Positions 23,858 through 30,745 of a DNA stretch of 38,967 nt are shown piece after piece. The notes under the pieces are model-generated. The model did not search any database and was not told the origin of the DNA. It saw only the letters and a list, made by a program, of their open reading frames with translations. This stretch comes from Cacconaster sp045601245. GTDB lineage: Bacteria > Bacteroidota > Bacteroidia > Bacteroidales > UBA932. The stretch is from positions 1 through 38,967 of the forward strand of contig JAZRZH010000020.1 in assembly GCA_045601245.1 (NCBI GenBank). The letters are read 5' to 3'. Within the stretch, counting starts at the first letter, position 1. The number at the start of each line of letters is the position of its first letter. Made by a program: the position numbers and the translations under genes.

Positions 23858-24625
23858 ATGGGATCTAAGGATAAACTCAAGAGGTTTGCCGAGAACGAGA
23901 CATTCGCCTGCCTGCTGCAGCCGCGCACTGATGAGGTGCTGCGCTGCGACCACCCCATCAAGGGCAACTGGGGCAGGGATATGTTCCACAATGACAATCC
24001 CATCGTTCTGGAACTCGGCTGCGGCCGCGGCGAATATACCGTTGCGCTGGCGGAGAAATTCCCTCAGAAGAATTTCATAGGCATAGACATCAAGGGCGCG
24101 CGCCTCTGGAGAGGGGCGAAATACGCCACCGAACACGGAATGCCTAACGTCGCTTTCCTTCGCACGAGGATAGAGTTCATCGAATCCCTCTTCGCCGCCG
24201 GCGAAGTGTCCGAAATATGGGTGACATTCGCCGACCCGCAGGAGAAAAAGCCCCGCAAGAGGCTCACAAGCCCGCTGTTCCTCAACAGATACGCCAGCTT
24301 CCTCGCCCCGGGCGGCATCATCCATCTCAAGACCGACACCCGCCTGCTGCACTTCTACACCGAAGAGCTCTGCCACCAGAACGGAATGACCGTCCTGGCA
24401 TCCGACGACGACATCTATGGTCACGGCATCGCCGATGAAATCCTCTCCATCAAGACATTCTACGAAAGTTCATTCCTCTCGAAAGGCATAGCCATCACCT
24501 ATCTCGCCTTCAAACTGGACAATCCAGCCCCGCTTATCGAGCCGGAATGGGATCAGGAGCCGTTCGAGCAGGCATACCGCACCGACACCCGGAGGGGTGC
24601 CATTGACACTTTTGCGGAGCTGTAA
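23858..24625 (+). CDS. trmB: tRNA (guanine46-N7)-methyltransferase
   Basis: A 255-residue class I methyltransferase. The SAM motif is IVLELGCGRGEYTVALAEKFP with FIGIDIKGARLW, and WVTFADPQEKKPRKRL stands at the position of the TrmB catalytic F-P-D-P-x-x-K-K motif (Ala replaces the usual Pro). It makes m7G46 in tRNA variable loops. Last gene of the operon; a hairpin terminator follows at 24633-24669. Confidence 0.93.
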   Translation: MGSKDKLKRFAENETFACLLQPRTDEVLRCDHPIKGNWGRDMFHNDNPIVLELGCGRGEYTVALAEKFPQKNFIGIDIKGARLWRGAKYATEHGMPNVAFLRTRIEFIESLFAAGEVSEIWVTFADPQEKKPRKRLTSPLFLNRYASFLAPGGIIHLKTDTRLLHFYTEELCHQNGMTVLASDDDIYGHGIADEILSIKTFYESSFLSKGIAITYLAFKLDNPAPLIEPEWDQEPFEQAYRTDTRRGAIDTFAEL

Positions 24626-24632
24626 CAAAGAA

Positions 24633-24669
24633 AATCCCCGGGTCTGCGAAAGAGCGCGTCCCGGGGATT
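24633..24669 (+). terminator. Intrinsic terminator after trmB
   Basis: AATCCCCGGG (24633-24642) pairs with CCCGGGGATT (24660-24669), followed by ATTCCGTTTC. The T-run is weak, but the position right after trmB is typical. Confidence 0.65.
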
Positions 24670-24707
24670 ATTCCGTTTCAGATACCTTTACTTCAATGGG
24701 TTTGTCG

Positions 24708-25623
24708 TAAGAAGCTGTTTAAATTTCAATCGTAAATTTTGTTATACATGAGCCGGCAGAAGGCGAGTTGAACCATCGCCACCCCGGTTTCCGAGTAAAA
24801 TTCATAGTCTATGGCAATCCGCCTGAAGTTTTCCAACCAAGAGAAAGACCTCTCCACAATCCATCGCAGTGGAAGAACCGCGAACTTCTTTGAGGATTCG
24901 TCAGGCCTGAGGACGACTTTGAACTCGGCGCCGAGTTTTGTCCTGGCATCATCAATGAGTTTCTGCCCCTTGTATCCTACGTCCGCAAGAATCTTTTTCA
25001 ATCGTGGGAAGTTGCCTCTCATAGAATCTATAACTGTATGAGCACCGACGCTGTCATGAATATTCGCCTCGTGGACAACAACGCCCATAGGAAGTCCAAG
25101 TGTGTCAACCACAACGTGTTCCTTGCGTCCCTTGATCTTCTTGTTCCCGTCAATCCCACGGTCGGAATCAACGTGATGGGACGAGTTGATGCTTCTGGAG
25201 TCTATGATTCCAAGGCTTGGCGTGTCCTCTCTGTCCATCAACTTCCGTACAATGACATGGAGCTTGTCCATAAGTTCATCAAAGACACCTTCAAGCTTCC
25301 ATTTGTTGAAGTAGTAGAAAACGGTGTTGTACGGCGGAAAGTCCTTCGGGAGCATCCGCCATTGGCATCCTGTTTTCACCAAATACATTATTGCATTCAT
25401 TGTCTCTCTGGGGAGGGTATTTTTTTTTGCGATGATGCGGATCCAAAATTTTTTCTGTAACTTACCACTGTTTATCAGTGAGGTTGGTTGAATATTGACT
25501 CATAACTTGTAATGACCTGATATTCATAAAGTTATGAAAATTATTTCAATTAGCCTACTGATTTACAAATATTTACACAGCTATATAACATTATTATTTT
25601 CAAAAAATTTAAACAGCTTTTAA
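24708..25623 (-). mobile_element. IS5-family insertion sequence, 910 bp
   Basis: The element spans 24711-25620. Its left end GAAGCTGTTTAAATTT (24711-24726) and right end AAATTTAAACAGCTTT (25605-25620) are inverted repeats matching at 15 of 16 positions (only the outermost base differs). TAA stands directly outside both ends (24708-24710 and 25621-25623), a TNA duplication as made by IS1031-group IS5-family elements. The single gene is a DDE transposase on the minus strand, now broken near its N-terminus. Confidence 0.85.
24726..25503 (-). pseudogene. Broken IS5-family DDE transposase
   Basis: The ATG at 25503 opens MSQYSTNLTDKQW, the usual start of these transposases, but codon 14 is TAA (complement of 25462-25464), where related proteins have Gln. 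After VTEKILDPHHRKK a run of nine A's (complement of 25420-25428) shifts the frame; with eight A's the reading would continue NTLPRETMNAIMYLVKTG without interruption. The remaining 224 residues (from 25400 down) are intact and keep the catalytic triad: Asp in GIIDSRS, Asp in ILADVGYKG and Glu in WIVERSFSWLENFRR. So the N-terminal DNA-binding part is lost, unless recoding occurs. Both lesions together indicate a dead copy. Confidence 0.8.
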
Positions 25624-25884
25624 AAAATAATTGTACTTTCGTTGAGTTTTGGATGTTTGATCATGATTTATGATCAAACAGGAAGATTGTACTATCTGTG
25701 TTCTGACAAGTGTGTATGGCCTGGAAAGGAGGTATTATCTTCTAAGATAAACATTGACGAATAATTGATTTCTTGCACCCTAGCCTTCACCGCGTTGATG
25801 TGGAAACGGATTTGAAGATTCTGGCACGCCTGAAGCAATAGGGTTCAAGGATATTTCATTAAACCAATATATGTGAAAAGTATT
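25621..25884. other. AT-rich intergenic region between the IS and the fimbrillin gene
   Basis: It holds no credible gene. A perfect 11-bp hairpin (TGTTTGATCAT/ATGATCAAACA, 25654-25680, 5-base loop) and a smaller dyad (TTATCTT/AAGATAA, 25735-25750) are present. ATTGTACTTTC and ATTGTACTATC form an imperfect direct repeat on either side of the first hairpin (about 25630 and 25686). No good TAnnTTTG promoter is visible for the fimbrillin gene, so its promoter may be unusual. Confidence 0.5.
25654..25680. repeat. Perfect 11-bp hairpin upstream of the fimbrillin gene
   Basis: TGTTTGATCAT (25654-25664), loop GATTT, ATGATCAAACA (25670-25680). It could be an operator, an attenuator or an RNA 5' structure; it lies about 205 nt before the start codon. 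No T-run follows. Confidence 0.6.
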
Positions 25885-27417
25885 ATGAAGAAAGCGCTCC
25901 CTATCCTTGCTTTTGTTTGTGCTTTGTCTGCCTCTTGCCAAAAGAATGACGATGGTTTTTGGTTTCGCAAGGGTAATACCAATGAAATTGGCGTATTACT
26001 TTCTGATTTCAGCATTATTGCGACCCGGTCCGGTGATGCTTCAGAGCAACTTTTTGATTCATTCGTTATCGACAGCATAGGAGACCAGACAATTAGAATC
26101 GACGCTTTTGTTTCCGACTTCTGCCCGGAGGACCTTGGTATGGAGACCAAGGGTGCAATCACGACCAACAGCAAAATCACTCAATTCTGGATGAATGCTT
26201 ATGCTGATGCCGCTTGGTATGACAATACTATTCCAGATGGCAATCCGGGGTCATTGACCAATCCCAATACGGCAGGAGAATATTTTATCAAGAAGAACGT
26301 CTCAAGGCCCAGCACCAGCAGTAGTAACTGGTCAATTGCGGATAAACCTAAATGGCTGAACGACATCCCTATGTCCTTCTGGAGCTGGTCGGGAGTAGAT
26401 ACGTTTTCAACACCCGATCCGGGACTTACCGTCAATGACGATCATGATGAGATTTCATTCAATTATATCAACAATGGTAGCATTGACCTAGTCTGGGCTT
26501 TCAACAACGAAAAGAGGGCTTTCAACAATCGTACTGGGATCATTTCCGGAGGCACAGGGACTTACAATGAGTCATACAAGGATGCTATGAACATCAAGTT
26601 CTACCATGCTCTCGCTGCCGCGCGTTTCGATATCTCCGGTCTGAAAGACAACGGATTCACAATCAAGAAAATCAAATTCAAAGGAGTAATCGGTCAGGCT
26701 GACTGCACGGTCAAGGTGGGTACCGGCGGCGAACTGGACTTCGATTGGGAGGCCTCTAGCTCCGCCAACATTTCAAGTGCCGATCTGACAGCCTCCGACT
26801 TCAGTGAGACCGGTGTCGACGGTTCAACCGCCAACGCGCTTATGCCTATGACTAGCGACAAATTCGTTTTCTTGATTCCGCAGGACGTACAGGGCGAAGG
26901 AATTACCGTTGAGATAACTTATGAAAACGCCTCCGGAGAAGAAATAGTATCAGAGGCAAGTCTTGATCATAGTACGCCGTGGGAGGCCGGCAAGTACTAC
27001 ACTTACAAGTTGTCAATAGACGATGGCGTCTCTATCACGGTCTCTGACACGGTCACCGCCACTCTTAAATCAAATGTAAGCATCAAGAATGACGGCAACA
27101 AGTCAGCATTTGTCCGCGCCTCTATCGTGGCGTACTGGGTGGATGCGTCCGGCAACTATCTGTCCAACTGCAACTACAAGAGCCAGGGTACTCTGGTCGG
27201 CTTCAATAATCAAAGTAAATGGGTTGAGGCAAGCGACGGTTTCTTCTACTATAACGGTGAAGTGGAACCTGACGATGATATCGGCCCGTCCCTTCTGACA
27301 TCCTATGCGCCCGCAGCCGCTCCAATCTCAGGAGCGACACTCAAGATGGTCATCACTGCGCAGGCAATCAAGTACGACAGCACCAAAACCTCATGCTACG
27401 ATGCTTTTAACAATTAA
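25885..27417 (+). CDS. Fimbrillin-family lipoprotein with TasA/camelysin-like tail
   Basis: A 510-residue protein from the ATG at 25885 (MKKALPILAFVCALSASC, Cys18 for lipidation; a GTG 12 nt upstream is possible). Residues about 30-380 show the Mfa-like/fimbrillin pattern: FYHALAAARFDISGL (about 242-256), VFLIPQ, and WEAGKYYTYKLSI (about 365-378), the strands around which fimbrial subunits polymerise. From about 385 the protein continues with TLKSNVSIKNDGNKSAFVRA, IVAYWVDASGNYL, SKWVEASDGFFYYNGEV and MVITAQAIKYDSTKTSCYD. That order of motifs resembles TasA/camelysin/SipW-substrate proteins of Firmicutes; the match is by pattern and needs a structure test. Followed at 12 nt by a VWA protein. 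Confidence 0.75.
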   Translation: MKKALPILAFVCALSASCQKNDDGFWFRKGNTNEIGVLLSDFSIIATRSGDASEQLFDSFVIDSIGDQTIRIDAFVSDFCPEDLGMETKGAITTNSKITQFWMNAYADAAWYDNTIPDGNPGSLTNPNTAGEYFIKKNVSRPSTSSSNWSIADKPKWLNDIPMSFWSWSGVDTFSTPDPGLTVNDDHDEISFNYINNGSIDLVWAFNNEKRAFNNRTGIISGGTGTYNESYKDAMNIKFYHALAAARFDISGLKDNGFTIKKIKFKGVIGQADCTVKVGTGGELDFDWEASSSANISSADLTASDFSETGVDGSTANALMPMTSDKFVFLIPQDVQGEGITVEITYENASGEEIVSEASLDHSTPWEAGKYYTYKLSIDDGVSITVSDTVTATLKSNVSIKNDGNKSAFVRASIVAYWVDASGNYLSNCNYKSQGTLVGFNNQSKWVEASDGFFYYNGEVEPDDDIGPSLLTSYAPAAAPISGATLKMVITAQAIKYDSTKTSCYDAFNN

Positions 27418-27429
27418 ACCGGCACAATC

Positions 27430-29373
27430 ATGAAACAGCATATAATATCAGTTCATTCCATAAAGACTCTGAAGGCAGTCCTTGCACTTTCAGTACTGTT
27501 CTCCTTCCAGCCGACGTTCGCCCAGGATCCGACTCCGGCCAATCCTATCAAGACCAGCAAATCTGTGAAATACAATTACGAGACCGGCGAGGGCGTCATC
27601 ACCCTCGAGAGTTACGTGAAGGGAGAAATCGAGAAGAAGCCTTTTTTGAATCCCACGGACCTCGTGTTGGTGCTTGATGTCTCCAACTCGATGTGCCCAT
27701 ATAATTCTGGCACTAATAAAAATGAAACAGTTGGCTCGAGGGTGTTTCTTTTCAATGGAGATAAGATAGATTATCTGCATAAAGGAACGAGTGAAACAGA
27801 TAATAATACTACCACCCATAATTATAAAACGGTACAAGACGGCAAATTGCGCTATACTCTTAAACTGGGCGGTACCGGTACAGAGTATAATCTTGCATAT
27901 TTCAATAATACTGGCGGCAAAAATGGGTGGTATTATAGCACTGGCACAAATACAGGAGGTGGTACATGGATGAAATATACTCCCAATGCCGCAGATGAGA
28001 TTTACACCGATGTCAAACTTGACCTCCTTGAGAACGCCTGCCGCTCACTCATTGACGTCATTTACGATAATCCTCCTAAAACCGGGACATCACACAGAAT
28101 TTCCGTCATAACCTGGGCAGACAATAATACTGGTACTAGTAGTATCCACTATGTAAATCTCGGCCTGACGGCTGCAACGACAGCGAATTACAACACATTG
28201 ATAGAAAATGTTACATTTCTGGAAACTGGTCCGAACACTTGGCCTACGAGAGGCCTTAATAAGGCCATTACTAATCTGAACAGCAGTTCTTCCGACCGTG
28301 ATAAACTCGTTCTGTTCTTTACTGATGGAGAGCCTAACGAGTCGTTCAATTCTATCCTCTCCGCCGCAAAAACTCTGAAAGACGGTGGGGCGAAAATCTT
28401 CTCTGTAGCCTTGGTGGCAAATGATCAAGCCACCGCAAACACATGGAACCATGATTCTAATATTTCTATCCAAACATACCTTGAGATAGTTTCCTCTCTT
28501 TACCCAGGTGCAACATCGACCAGTAACAAAGGAACAAAGAACACCGACGGCCTGCCTTACTACCAGCACTCAACCGGTGCTGACCTATCTGCTGCCTTCA
28601 AAGAGATTGGAATGGCTATAGATGGTGGAGCAGATGTGGAGAGCCTGAATGCCAGCGACGGTGTTAAGTTGACCGATAAGATAAACAACAATTTTTGTGT
28701 CCTGGGCGATGTATCCTTGATAAAGACCTACGTTGCCGCTTGTACTGGAAAGGATGGCACTGAATTAACTTTCGGCAACAAAGTCGAAGTCACCGATCGC
28801 GATAGCCTTTCCGTGACCGTCGCCGCTGCGGCAACTCCACAGTCAATTGACGTGAAGGGATTCAACTACAGCGACAACTGGTGCGGATATGACGCAAAAG
28901 CAGAAGGTTACCATGGTCAGAAAATCATCGTCGAGATTCCTTTCAAGATGAAGGCACCTGGAAGCACTGCCCTAACGTCAATTACTACGAATGCGGACGG
29001 GTCCTCCCTATATAAAAACACTTCGGCAATCGATGGCGCAGCCTTTACATCTCCTACAATTCCTTTCACTGAGATTACGATTGAGAAGACCGGACTCAAG
29101 GCCGGAGAAAGTGCCATTTATATCGTCAAGAAAGGCGATGTCGAGATCACAAGGATCATCCTGACCGGCACATCTGACGCCGGGACCATGGTCAGCACCA
29201 AACTCAGACTTCTGGATCCTAACGGGGACTACTCAGTCACGGAGGCCGGATGGGATTACAATTACACTCTTACGTCATCAAATAGAACGGACAACGTGTT
29301 CAAGTTCTTTTCTTCAAAGAAAAGTGGAACGGACAAGTCAGATGAAGCGCAGAAGGTGAATCTCTTCAAGTAA
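27430..29373 (+). CDS. VWA-domain surface protein, probable fimbrial tip adhesin
   Basis: A 647-residue secreted protein (signal to about residue 31, ending SFQPTFAQ). A von Willebrand A domain occupies about residues 76-400: the MIDAS metal motif is D83-x-S85-x-S87 (LDVSNSM), Thr273 in WPTRGL and Asp299 in FFTDGEPNE. A beta-rich middle follows, and about residues 550-625 resemble a SpaA/Cna-B-like module (ITIEKTGLKAGESAIYIV, GDYSVTEAGWDYNYTL). In Porphyromonas the VWA protein Mfa5 is a tip component of Mfa1 fimbriae; the same order of fimbrillin then VWA protein here supports an analogous role. It may bind host or partner-cell ligands through the MIDAS. Codon use looks more AT-rich than the flanking core genes. 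Confidence 0.75.
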   Translation: MKQHIISVHSIKTLKAVLALSVLFSFQPTFAQDPTPANPIKTSKSVKYNYETGEGVITLESYVKGEIEKKPFLNPTDLVLVLDVSNSMCPYNSGTNKNETVGSRVFLFNGDKIDYLHKGTSETDNNTTTHNYKTVQDGKLRYTLKLGGTGTEYNLAYFNNTGGKNGWYYSTGTNTGGGTWMKYTPNAADEIYTDVKLDLLENACRSLIDVIYDNPPKTGTSHRISVITWADNNTGTSSIHYVNLGLTAATTANYNTLIENVTFLETGPNTWPTRGLNKAITNLNSSSSDRDKLVLFFTDGEPNESFNSILSAAKTLKDGGAKIFSVALVANDQATANTWNHDSNISIQTYLEIVSSLYPGATSTSNKGTKNTDGLPYYQHSTGADLSAAFKEIGMAIDGGADVESLNASDGVKLTDKINNNFCVLGDVSLIKTYVAACTGKDGTELTFGNKVEVTDRDSLSVTVAAAATPQSIDVKGFNYSDNWCGYDAKAEGYHGQKIIVEIPFKMKAPGSTALTSITTNADGSSLYKNTSAIDGAAFTSPTIPFTEITIEKTGLKAGESAIYIVKKGDVEITRIILTGTSDAGTMVSTKLRLLDPNGDYSVTEAGWDYNYTLTSSNRTDNVFKFFSSKKSGTDKSDEAQKVNLFK

Positions 29374-29452
29374 CTTAATTTATCTGAAGTTATCCACATC
29401 AAAACCCGGTTATTCGGTATCCAGCAGGAGAATTCTTAGTGATCCAGGCCCC

Positions 29453-30040
29453 CTAAAGCTTGATGCCCAACGATAGTTCGAAGGTGGCCATATTGATGTC
29501 CAGGCCAGAAAGGTCGGGGCTGATACAGCCCCAGTCAGCGACATTGCCGAGCATCCAGTTGTATTTGGCAGTCAGCTGGAGCCTCCAGAAGTTGAGGCCG
29601 ATACCGGCTCCGACACCATAATCGAGAGTGGAAATGGCCTTGTCAAGGGTTTCCCGTGTCACATATCCGTCAGGGGTGATGAGATTGCTTAGATTGCACC
29701 CGACAAATGGAGATACGAAAAGAAACGGTTTTGCGATGAGCAGATCGATGCCCCACTGTATGTTGACCGGAAGTTCAAGATAGTTCATCCTGAGCATAAC
29801 GGCGTCATCCAGTGATGCTCCATTGACCTTGTAGATAAGTTCGGGTTGGAGCGAAAAACCGGCCCTGCTGTATGTCTGATAGGCAATCCCGGCAGTCCAG
29901 GCCATATTGTCCCCTATCTGTTCGGAAGCATAATGTGACGTATTTAGACCGCCCTTGATGATAATCCCCTGCGCGGACGCACGGTCCGCACAGAGTGTCA
30001 TCATTATCAAAAATGAGGCAATTGCGAATACACGTCTCAT
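29453..30040 (-). CDS. Outer-membrane beta-barrel protein (PorT-like family)
   Basis: A 195-residue protein from the ATG at 30040 (MRRVFAIASFLIMMTLCADRASAQ, signal peptide). The body is a run of amphipathic strands typical of OMP_b-brl_2 proteins: GIIIKGGLNTSHYAS, SLQPELIYKV, MNYLELPVNIQWGID, FLFVSPFVGCNLSN and a last strand FELSLGIKL. Such small barrels in Bacteroidota have no general assigned function. It begins 16 nt after the trxA stop on the same strand. The in-frame stretch upstream of 30040 lies in the trxA gene and is not coding here. Confidence 0.8.
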   Translation of the reverse strand: MRRVFAIASFLIMMTLCADRASAQGIIIKGGLNTSHYASEQIGDNMAWTAGIAYQTYSRAGFSLQPELIYKVNGASLDDAVMLRMNYLELPVNIQWGIDLLIAKPFLFVSPFVGCNLSNLITPDGYVTRETLDKAISTLDYGVGAGIGLNFWRLQLTAKYNWMLGNVADWGCISPDLSGLDINMATFELSLGIKL

Positions 30041-30056
30041 AATGGTGGAACCGGTA

Positions 30057-30377
30057 CTATATAAGTGCCTTGATCTTTTCTTCGAGTTCCGGCTTTGTGA
30101 GGGCGCCGACGCTTCTGTCGACGATTTCACCATTCTTGATGAAGATAAGCGTAGGGATGTTGCGTACGCCGAACTGTACCGGCAGGTCCGAGCTTTCATC
30201 GACGTCACATTTGGCGATGGTGACCTGACCGTCGTACTTCTTAGCCATCTCATCGACCAGCGGAGCGATCATACGGCAGGGTCCGCACCAGGTAGCCCAG
30301 AAATCCAGGACCATAGGCTTGTCTGCATTGGATTTCTTTACTTCTTCGAAGTTTTCGTCATTGATCTGAAGTGCCAT
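30057..30377 (-). CDS. trxA: Thioredoxin
   Basis: A 106-residue thioredoxin with the WCGPC active site (Cys31, Cys34), the buried Asp in VLDFWATW, cis-Pro in VRNIPTLIFI and the C-terminal Gly in SVGALTKPELEEKI. It is the cytosolic disulfide reductant. It has no signal peptide. The likely -7 box TACCTTTA (complement of 30404-30411) differs from consensus in the last base, and a solo MITE-end motif lies just upstream. Confidence 0.95.
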   Translation of the reverse strand: MALQINDENFEEVKKSNADKPMVLDFWATWCGPCRMIAPLVDEMAKKYDGQVTIAKCDVDESSDLPVQFGVRNIPTLIFIKNGEIVDRSVGALTKPELEEKIKALI

Positions 30378-30418
30378 GATATCTATCTTTAAAAATGATG
30401 GAATAAAGGTAGTAATTT

Positions 30419-30437
30419 TTAGAATCTGTTTTGAAAC
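30419..30437 (+). repeat. Solo copy of MITE-end motif upstream of trxA
   Basis: TTA followed by GAATCTGTTTTGAAAC, 15 of the 17 end bases of the 6878 element in a row. It ends 2 nt before the stop codon of the PII-like gene (complement of 30440-30442) and lies next to the probable trxA promoter. Confidence 0.6.
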
Positions 30438-30439
30438 AA

Positions 30440-30733
30440 TTATACAGTCTGCTCCACATTCCAGACGAAGGCGCGTACGCCGACCTCCTTGTTGCGGGCA
30501 TCGAGCTTCCTGACGGTGGTCAGGAGTTCGTCGACCTTGTCATCCTCCACCACCGTTATGACGGCGGAGTTCATTTCCGGCCAGGTGTGGGTGCCGCGAC
30601 GCGGCTCTCCGTCAACGCTGCCGCGGCCCTGGACCTGCTCGAAGAAGGTGAATCCGCGGATGCCGAGCTGGTCTAACATATATTCCACGCGGGATGTGAA
30701 TGCCTGGTTGAATACTATAAATACACTTTTCAT
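30440..30733 (-). CDS. PII-like small protein, last gene of the RND operon
   Basis: A 97-residue protein: MKSVFIVFNQAFTSRVEYML, GIRGFTFFEQVQGRGS, PEMNSAVITVVEDDKVDELLTTVRKL, EVGVRAFVWNVEQTV. The ferredoxin-like alternation and the position of the QGRGS loop resemble GlnB/PII-like proteins (including the CutA/DUF3240 type), which bind small ligands or metals. In the family these often regulate transporters or enzymes. It is 12 nt after the RND pump gene, so it may sense a substrate and control efflux. No known ligand can be read from the sequence. Confidence 0.7.
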   Translation of the reverse strand: MKSVFIVFNQAFTSRVEYMLDQLGIRGFTFFEQVQGRGSVDGEPRRGTHTWPEMNSAVITVVEDDKVDELLTTVRKLDARNKEVGVRAFVWNVEQTV

Positions 30734-30745
30734 TCCGGATCCTCC

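Noticed and set aside
25467..25481. Small CACTG/CAGTG hairpin inside the IS
   Set aside because: Lies in the LTDKQW codons of the transposase start; too small to be meaningful.
25758..25841. Short frame ending DVETDLKILARLKQ before a stop, upstream of the fimbrillin gene
   Set aside because: Only 27 codons, bounded by an in-frame stop and without a start; could be the end of a lost gene but cannot be supported.
29374..29452. Possible terminator between the VWA gene and the barrel gene
   Set aside because: No stem longer than a few bases could be found; nothing recognisable is in this gap.
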